DNA of 64,000 nt from Vicia villosa (Eukaryota > Streptophyta > Magnoliopsida > Fabales > Fabaceae). The notes under the pieces were generated by a model that was not told the origin of the DNA, did not search any database, and saw only the letters and a program-made list of their open reading frames with translations. This document shows, in pieces, positions 57,850 through 64,000 of this stretch (positions are counted from its first letter, which is position 1; each line of letters opens with the position of its first letter). The stretch lies in NCBI RefSeq assembly GCF_029867415.1, contig NC_081184.1, positions 72,164,616-72,228,615 on the forward strand, in the 5' to 3' direction. Position numbers and translations under genes: made by a program.

Positions 57850-58644
57850 AACCCATAAAGATGTCACCCTTAGTTTTCAATAACATATTTCCAGGATAGT
57901 TTTCTATTCCATCTTCTGCTATTCTCACTTTGATAAGTTCCACGATTCCTTCTTGAAAGAAAATTTCTGACAGCACTCTTCCGAAAGGAATGTAAGACTT
58001 AGTGCGAAATAGATGAACGTTTGATCACCATATCTTAGGAGGTCTTGGTTTTCCCTTATGGGAAGGAAATTTATTATAATAAGCTTAAACCAAGTATTTG
58101 GAATGGTCAGGAGATTCTCAGGATTAATAGGATTATATCCTGATGAAACATCAAGAAGAGTGCTCAACATATCAGGCATAATGAACTGAGTCTCAAAGGA
58201 GTTTACAGTGATACCAAGGTTCTCACATCCAGTCGCAAGAACAAGATAAAAACAGTCAATAGAAATCGGAATATCAAATATGAAGGATGAGATGGAGTTA
58301 TCCTTAGGGTTAAGAATTGCATGTTTCCAGAAATCTTTAACAAGATTCTCATAGATAGGTTTCTTGAGCTTGGAAAGGTATCTTGTCCATTTTTGAAAGA
58401 ATGTTACTTTAGAGAGGCTGCAAGCAAAACTATTTTCAAGAGATAGAATTTCAACTTGATTTTGTATGACTATCTCAAGGAGATTTTCATTTCCTAGAAA
58501 GGTTAGTGGAGGCATGATGAGAAAAGAAAATTGCTTGAAAGAAATGAAATACAGACTTATATTATCAAGACAATTGAAGCAGACAAGAGAGTTAATGAGA
58601 TGGTTGTGACCAATTTTTGAGAGAGATAAGGAGAGGCTATGCAT
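57850..58644 (-). pseudogene. Env-like ORF 1 of the Sirevirus derivative, frameshifted C-terminus
   Basis: The 239-residue frame 58644-57925 has an internal start MPPLTFLGNENLLEIV (58515) that aligns with the start of ORF 2. It also has LVKDFWKHAILNPKDNS and NPENLLTIPNTWFKLII, matching ORF 2. Around 58005 the frame changes. In another phase the minus strand reads YIPFGRVLSEIF, the counterpart of the ORF 2 motif, and continues to about 57850. A deletion and frameshift therefore removed the segment between. The function is unknown; 'env-like' is positional. Confidence 0.65.
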
Positions 58645-59217
58645 GGAGGCAAGAGCGGCAATGTAGACTGACTAGCTAGGCATTAATAAGGTTATCTCAG
58701 ATTGAATTATATATTCTTAATATTTTTATGTTAAAAAAAACACTCTTAATCAGCAAAAACATAAGTGAAAAGGGTTTAGAAAGATTTGACCATTTAGAAG
58801 ATACACTTTTCTTCATATCTTCTCTGAGAAGAAACTTCTTTGCATGTTGTGATACTGTCTGTTTTTTCCTTATGACTTCAGAACCTTTATGAGACATCTT
58901 CTAAAGATGAAAGAATAGTTACATCGCTTGAGAATTTCCCTTATCAGCATATATGTTTTTCTTTCTCATGTCTTGAGCATCCTTAAGATTTCTTTTTGAT
59001 CCACAAGCTCTTTTTGTAATAATTAGATAATGTCCTCGGAGTTTTTAAGCAAGAATTCTTTTGTGACATTTCCTAATCCTGGAGTGTCTTTGTTCTTCGC
59101 AGTTTCTGATAACACTGAGAGTAGGAGTATGAATTTATTTTCTACTCAGTGTGGATTTTCTCCTTCTGGATCTCTCTATACGGTTAAGTGTTTGATTCCA
59201 AGAATGAATAATAGAGT
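58645..59217 (-). other. Leader of the Sirevirus derivative, no gene
   Basis: This lies between the primer site and env-like ORF 1, where gag and pol would be expected. Small frames (58697-58897 minus, 59030-59347 plus) have no recognisable domains. Confidence 0.6.
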
Positions 59218-59232
59218 CATGCTCGGATACCA
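59218..59232 (-). promoter_or_regulatory. Initiator-tRNA-Met-like primer binding site
   Basis: The minus strand reads TGGTATCCGAGCATG, one mismatch from the usual TGGTATCAGAGC core, two bases from the LTR end at 59235. Confidence 0.7.
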
Positions 59233-59234
59233 AT

Positions 59235-59391
59235 TGAAGATGGAGAAAAACACAAGAAAGGGGGGTTTGAATTGTGTTCTTAGAAATTTCTTCTTTCGTT
59301 TGAAAACACTTCTTCATTTGGTTACTTATATTTCTCATTATATTTAAGAATGTATTTCGAAAGCATAAGTGTAAAGCTTTCTGATGAGTAT
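59235..59391 (-). repeat. 5' LTR of the Sirevirus derivative, 3' end only
   Basis: About 157 bp nearly identical to 54768-54925, ending at GATGAGTAT. The next base begins an Ogre-type LTR. Confidence 0.85.
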
Positions 59392-59788
59392 TGTCATACC
59401 CCAATTTTTGCCCTGCGCATTTTATTCATTAGGGCATGTCACATTCATATTTCATGTGCATTCATCAGTCTTTTCTTATTTTTGTGAAAAATTAAAAGAT
59501 AAATATTAGTCTTAATTAGTTTCATTTAGATTTATATTTTAATATAAGTTTTAGTAAAAAATCTAAAAAATATATATAATCACCATGATTATGTATTATC
59601 CTTTGATCTTAATTTTAACTTCAATTCAAATTTGAACTATTTCTTTTAAAAATTGAATTATTGTTGAGATTAAAATTAATTTATAATATAAGATAATTTT
59701 CTTCTTTTTTTATTTATTTATTCATTATTCCTTTCTTACTTTATTTATTTCATTTATTGCTAACTTTTTACTAACCATTCCAATTCTC

Positions 59789-59894
<106 letters not shown>

Positions 59895-61423
59895 GTATTT
59901 ATTTTTGTTTTACATTTAAAGTAGAAAAGAAAACATAGTAATTTGGGACTTGCATTTCACGATTCCTAAAAGTTCCCTGTTCAATAAGATTACAAGCTCC
60001 AACAGTCCAAATGGTCCAAAAGAATCTGCACTGCTACTCCAAACAAGCTTCAAAACACTCCAAAAATTACACAAAAGAAGCATAATACAAAAACCTGCAT
60101 CAAAAGCACAAGATCAGCTTCCAAAAATTGTCCAAAATCTCTGCAACTTGCTGCATATAAAAACCAAAGCTTTCACCAATTCAGAACAACAAAAACTTGC
60201 ATCAGAAAAAGTCACAAAGCAGTAAATCATAATTGTTCAAATTCATAAAATGTTTTCCCCCAATTCTTAGAGGTTACTGACTATAAAGAGACTAAACACA
60301 AGCAAAAGGGGGAGAAAGAAAAGAGTGTTACTCTGCAAAAAAATTATTCAAAATCTCCTCCAAAAAAATTCATTCATGTCACTTTCTTCATGAACCTCAC
60401 TCTACTACCATAAACAACTCCATGCTGCTAAAATCATACCCGCATCTCCTCTCTAACAACACACATAACCTTACCCTTCACACTCATGATAATCTTTGTT
60501 CAAACAAAATCCGCAACAATTCCTTACAAACCCGACACATACACTCTGAAACTTCCTTCATCCTGAACACTCACCAAAACATTCATACACTCATTTTTCT
60601 TCATAATCATTCACGCTCCAAACCTGCACAAGACAAAATAACGCACAACACATCACACAACAACCGAGTCCACTCTCTACAACATAGTAACAACAGCAGA
60701 AGTTCGCAGCACACAACAACAAAAGTAGAGAAGGAGATTTCGAAGACTACAGAGCAGTGTATTTAGAAAATTAATTAAAGGATTTTAGTGCACTTTCGAT
60801 CTTTGTTGCAGTTTATTGGTTTGTAATTCCTTCTCTTGTTGATGTTCTTGTTTTATCTTGCAATCATTGTTTGGGAATAATCATCTGGGGCTTAGGGTTT
60901 TAATCTATCTGTATGTTTATCACCTGATGTTTGTTTGAATCGATGGCAAATCGAGCGAAATCGCAGCGATATTGAGAGCTTTGTTGTTGTTCGAGAGGAG
61001 ATTGAGAGCTTTGTTCTTACCTTGTTGTTTATCGCCTGCAAAGTTTTGTTGTTCGTTTTTTTCTTTTTATTTCGATTGTTGTCTGTTCTAAGGGTGTGTT
61101 TGGGTGGAGGAAGATGGAGGGGAGGGGAGGGGAGGAGAGCAAAATCACTCCAAATTACACATTTTGGGTTCCCCAAATGGGAGAATCGGAGGGGAGGGAA
61201 TTTTATTTTATTATTTTAAAATTATTGTTTTCTTTTGTTTTCTGCTTTTCTTTTTTGTGATTTTTCTCAAATGGTTCTATTAATTTATTATAATTATTCT
61301 TCAACTTCAAATTAAATGTTTATTTAATAAAAATTATAATCACTACAATATTTTAATTTTTTATTATAATTTTTATTCTTATAACTATTTATATTAATTT
61401 TTTATTAACGTTATTATGTATTC

Positions 61424-61426
<3 letters not shown>

Positions 61427-61512
<86 letters not shown>
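61427..61512. repeat. (TA)n microsatellite
   Basis: About 43 TA units. The translated frame here is only a Tyr-Ile repeat. Confidence 0.95.
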
Positions 61513-61515
<3 letters not shown>

Positions 61516-61556
61516 TTAAACTATTTATTTATTTTTGGTTAGTTTATATATATATA

Positions 61557-64000
61557 TGTCGCACGCTCGCGAAAAATGAACAGAGTCGCCACCAATATAT
61601 TTATCCCATAAGGGAAAGGAATATCAGAAAACCTAACAAAGGAAGGAACAGGGTCTTGCGACCAGAGAATCAAGGTACGGGAGTCGGTTACGCGAGGGGA
61701 AGGTATTAGCACCCCTCGCGCCCATCGTACTCGATGGTATCCACCTATGTTTGTTTCTATCTAATGGGTGTATACTATGTCTATATCTAAATGCGAAATG
61801 AATGCAAAATGTAGGGAAAATAAAGAATTGTACTCGCACGGGCCCTACCCCGCTGCCTACGTATCCTTTTCAGGAATCAGAGTTACCGTAGCTCGGCTCA
61901 CGATTTTTGTTTGTTTTTGTGTTTTTTAGTTGGGCGGAGTTAACGCTCGCGCTCTTGCATAAGGGGACAGCCTAGGATGCAATGGAGCGGAGATAACAAT
62001 GCCCTTAAGAAAGGAGAGAGAAGAGAAAGAGTTTGAGCGTTTCGAGGAAATCCCTAAAGCAAGGGAAACTCGAGTTACTCTATGGTTTGTGTTTTTTAGA
62101 AGTGGGAACTTACGCTCGAATGGTTCCCTAAAGCAAGGGACATTCAAGCTTCCATTCCCTTTTTAAGATTTTCACTTTTTCATTATTAGTGTTTTAAGTA
62201 TTTTCTTTGTATTTTTTAAAGGGATTTTATTTGAATATTTTTAGATGTTTTAGGTTGTAAAAGAAAAATAAACTAGCCTAAGTAAACTAGCCTAATATGA
62301 AGGAAATTTCTACCTAATGTTATCATGGTTTCTACCTAAGGTTAGGATTTAAAAGAAGCATGAAAAATAAAGCAAAAAGTAGAATATTGAAAATAGCATG
62401 AAAAAGAACAAATCAAAATATAACACAAAAGTGAATTAAAAGTACTATTATTTTTATGGTTTTTATGAGAAAATTCTAAGGCTAAAATTAATTCAAAAGG
62501 TGGCCTAAAAATCTAACAAGTTTTATCGATTTTATTGCTTTTACCACTAAGAAAAAATAAGATGAAAACTATGTCAAAACTAAATCTAAAATGAAGGAAA
62601 TGGGCTCAGGGGGGGTGTGAACTCAGAAATGATAGTGTGAAAAGCAGTGGGACGCAGGGTCCATCCAGAACTGGCCCAATGGTGACTTTTGTAACAATTT
62701 TGTATCATGTCAAAAAAGAAATTGGGCTGAGGGGGTGAGATCAGGGATTCGTGAGCCCAATGAAGTTAGTACAGATTTTTATTATCATATTTATTTTCAG
62801 ATTTCTCCAATTAAACAAAATGAATTAAAAGAAAATTTAACAAAAAAAGGGACAAAACGGTGCGTTTCATTAGGGTTCAAAGTGTGGCGATTGGACTTAT
62901 CGTGAAGCTCCTCCTCTTTCTCAAACGACGCAGCGGCGCGCTCCTCGAGCTCACCGGAACCGGCGTCGAAACACCACTCTTCCTTCGTAAATTCCCCCTC
63001 GTTCCTAACCTCAGCACATACCTCAACTCATTTTCACTCTCCTCTATACCTCGGTAACCTTGCTAAGAAAACCTAAACCTAAATCTGAAATTGAACGAAA
63101 TCTCGGAGCTTCTTGAGCGATAGCCATGGGGAAAGCGTTCAGTGAAGCTCAAACATTCGTATTGCATCAAGGAAGATGTGAAGAAGATGGAGAAACAAGG
63201 AGTTACGAAGACTTACCTGAATTTGCCGAAGGAGGTTGAAGATCGAGAATACCGGAGGGGAGGCTCTAGCTAGCTTGATGCGAAATAAATGCAAGAGGAT
63301 GAAGTTCTTTAGGTAAATTCTCGGTTCTTTTTCTGTTCGTATATCACTTCTTCTTCCCCATCTTCTCCGAATTTCTGGAATTTTGAGTTGTTGTTGTTGC
63401 GCGTTGAGATAGATGAGATAGTGATGTTGAAGACTGTGACTGTTGCAGAGGAATTGGGGGATTGAGTGATGAAGGATGAAGGCTAAGCTCTGTTATAGCA
63501 AAGCTTCAGAGGTTGAAGCTTTGCTCAACAATGGAAGTGAGCGTATGGTGAATGTGAGGGAGATGAAGATTCTGAGAAAATGGAGAGAGATTGATGATTG
63601 ATGAGTGAAGTGTGAAATTAGAGATTGAAGGAAGAATGGCGTCTGAGAGTCTGAATGAAGGTGGAGGTTCGGATTATATAGAGATTGAGGGAGAGTGAAA
63701 TCAGTTAGAGAGTGAGGGATTGTTAGCCATTGGATCAGAGAGAATCGGTTAGGAGATTGAGGGTGAGGATTTAGTTGGTTTTTTCTGTTTTGGATGTTAG
63801 AAGTTAGTTGGAGATTGTAGCTGAGCTGGCAATTCGGTTACGGTTAGTTAATTCTGTTATTTGTTAGTTTTAAAGTTAGTTACAAACAGTTGGGGTTGGT
63901 TATAGGTAGTGAAATGTTAGTTGTGAAGATTAAAAGTTGAATTCCTGTTGACTCTTGTACTTGTTTTTCTGACTGTTTCAACTGAACTCTGAATTATATG
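61557..64000 (-). mobile_element. Inverted Ogre/Tat-type LTR, runs off the window
   Basis: It starts TGTCGCACGCTCG, and its first ~400 bases match the reverse complement of 1400-1803. It carries a duplicated CCCTAAAGCAAGGGA at about 62053 and 62129 where the left copy has other sequence. It lies in a TA-rich site of the plus-oriented Ogre LTR. The part from 62850 to the end contains purine-rich leader-like sequence and no supported gene. The other LTR terminus is outside the window. Confidence 0.7.

Larger units (their letters stand above)
54768..59391 (-). mobile_element. Sirevirus-like copia derivative with two env-like ORFs and no gag-pol (minus)
   Basis: The left LTR 54768-56245 is followed by a pyrimidine tract whose complement ATAAAAAAGGAGGAGAT is a Sirevirus-type polypurine tract. 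The minus-strand LTR start TGTTAGAACAAGATTGGGAT fits SIRE/Maximus elements. On the right, 59218-59232 is an iMet-like primer site and 59235-59391 is the end of the second LTR, which is cut by an Ogre-type LTR. The 3-kb interior holds two related env-like genes and nothing recognisable from gag or pol. The TSD cannot be confirmed, because the far end lies beyond the window. Confidence 0.8.

Noticed and set aside
61416..61709. 97-residue ORF starting with a Tyr-Ile repeat
   Set aside because: It is translation of a (TA)n microsatellite running into Ogre LTR sequence.
62860..63057. 65-residue ORF in the right-hand Ogre-type LTR, leader-like and leucine-rich
   Set aside because: No domain or homology is recognisable, and it sits in LTR leader sequence of a minus-oriented element; coding is unsupported.

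Overview
This window looks like plant nuclear heterochromatin. It is built almost entirely of retrotransposons inserted into one another, and I could support no host gene. The Ogre/Tat-type LTR termini, the Sirevirus and Athila elements, the chromovirus-like LTRs and the AT-rich background suggest a papilionoid legume with a large genome (Fabeae or Trifolieae). That assignment is inference; nothing in the window identifies a species.

Layout, left half. Bases 1-1803 are the 3' part of an Ogre-type LTR (+) that has landed in the gag of a minus-strand Athila element (element A: gag remnant, tRNA-Asp primer site, LTR 2848-4443). Directly to its right lies a second minus-strand Athila element (element B). 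Read right to left, B has an LTR at 20422-21966, a primer site, a broken gag-protease, RT/RNase H/integrase at 6858-9857, an Athila ORF1/env-like gene at 5451-6629 and a 3' UTR. B is split by a 7,970-bp non-autonomous element (9998-17967, TSD TCTTA) with about 2.4-kb LTRs and a 3.2-kb internal region without recognisable coding sequence. From 21967 to 31101 there are three degenerate LINEs, a hAT-type MITE with a perfect 8-bp TSD, a (TA)n tract and AT-rich spacer.

Layout, right half. A LINE starts at about 31.2 kb with a 530-bp tandem duplication inside ORF1. It is cut inside its CCHC zinc knuckle, and the second half resumes at 51543. The intervening 18.9 kb is a nest: an LTR element (32660-51542, TSD GTCGT) with only 173 bp between its LTRs. 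Its left LTR contains a solo LTR of the 9998 family, which in turn holds a pol-less Athila element (36298-43109, TSD TTGGT) and a very young copia element (43188-48089, TSD TTTAT, 436-bp LTRs identical by eye). The LINE endonuclease is then interrupted at 53272 by an inverted LTR. That LTR is interrupted at 54768 by a minus-strand Sirevirus derivative, which carries two diverged env-like ORFs and no gag-pol. The Sirevirus LTR is interrupted at 59392 by an Ogre-type LTR, and an inverted Ogre-type LTR begins at 61557 and runs to the window end.

The coding elements carry the usual retroelement functions (gag, protease, RT, RNase H, integrase, env-like), but each long reading frame has at least one stop or frameshift. 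The most unusual signals are: (1) an array of tandem hairpins with a conserved loop and apparently compensated stems in the Ogre LTR; (2) an element reduced to two LTRs plus primer site, leader and polypurine tract, explicable by recombination between two polypurine-like repeats still present in its 9998-17967 relative; (3) GC-rich palindrome cassettes exchanged at a fixed LTR position; and (4) the Sirevirus derivative with duplicated env-like genes. All identities, repeat counts and boundaries were read by eye, without alignment software or database searches.
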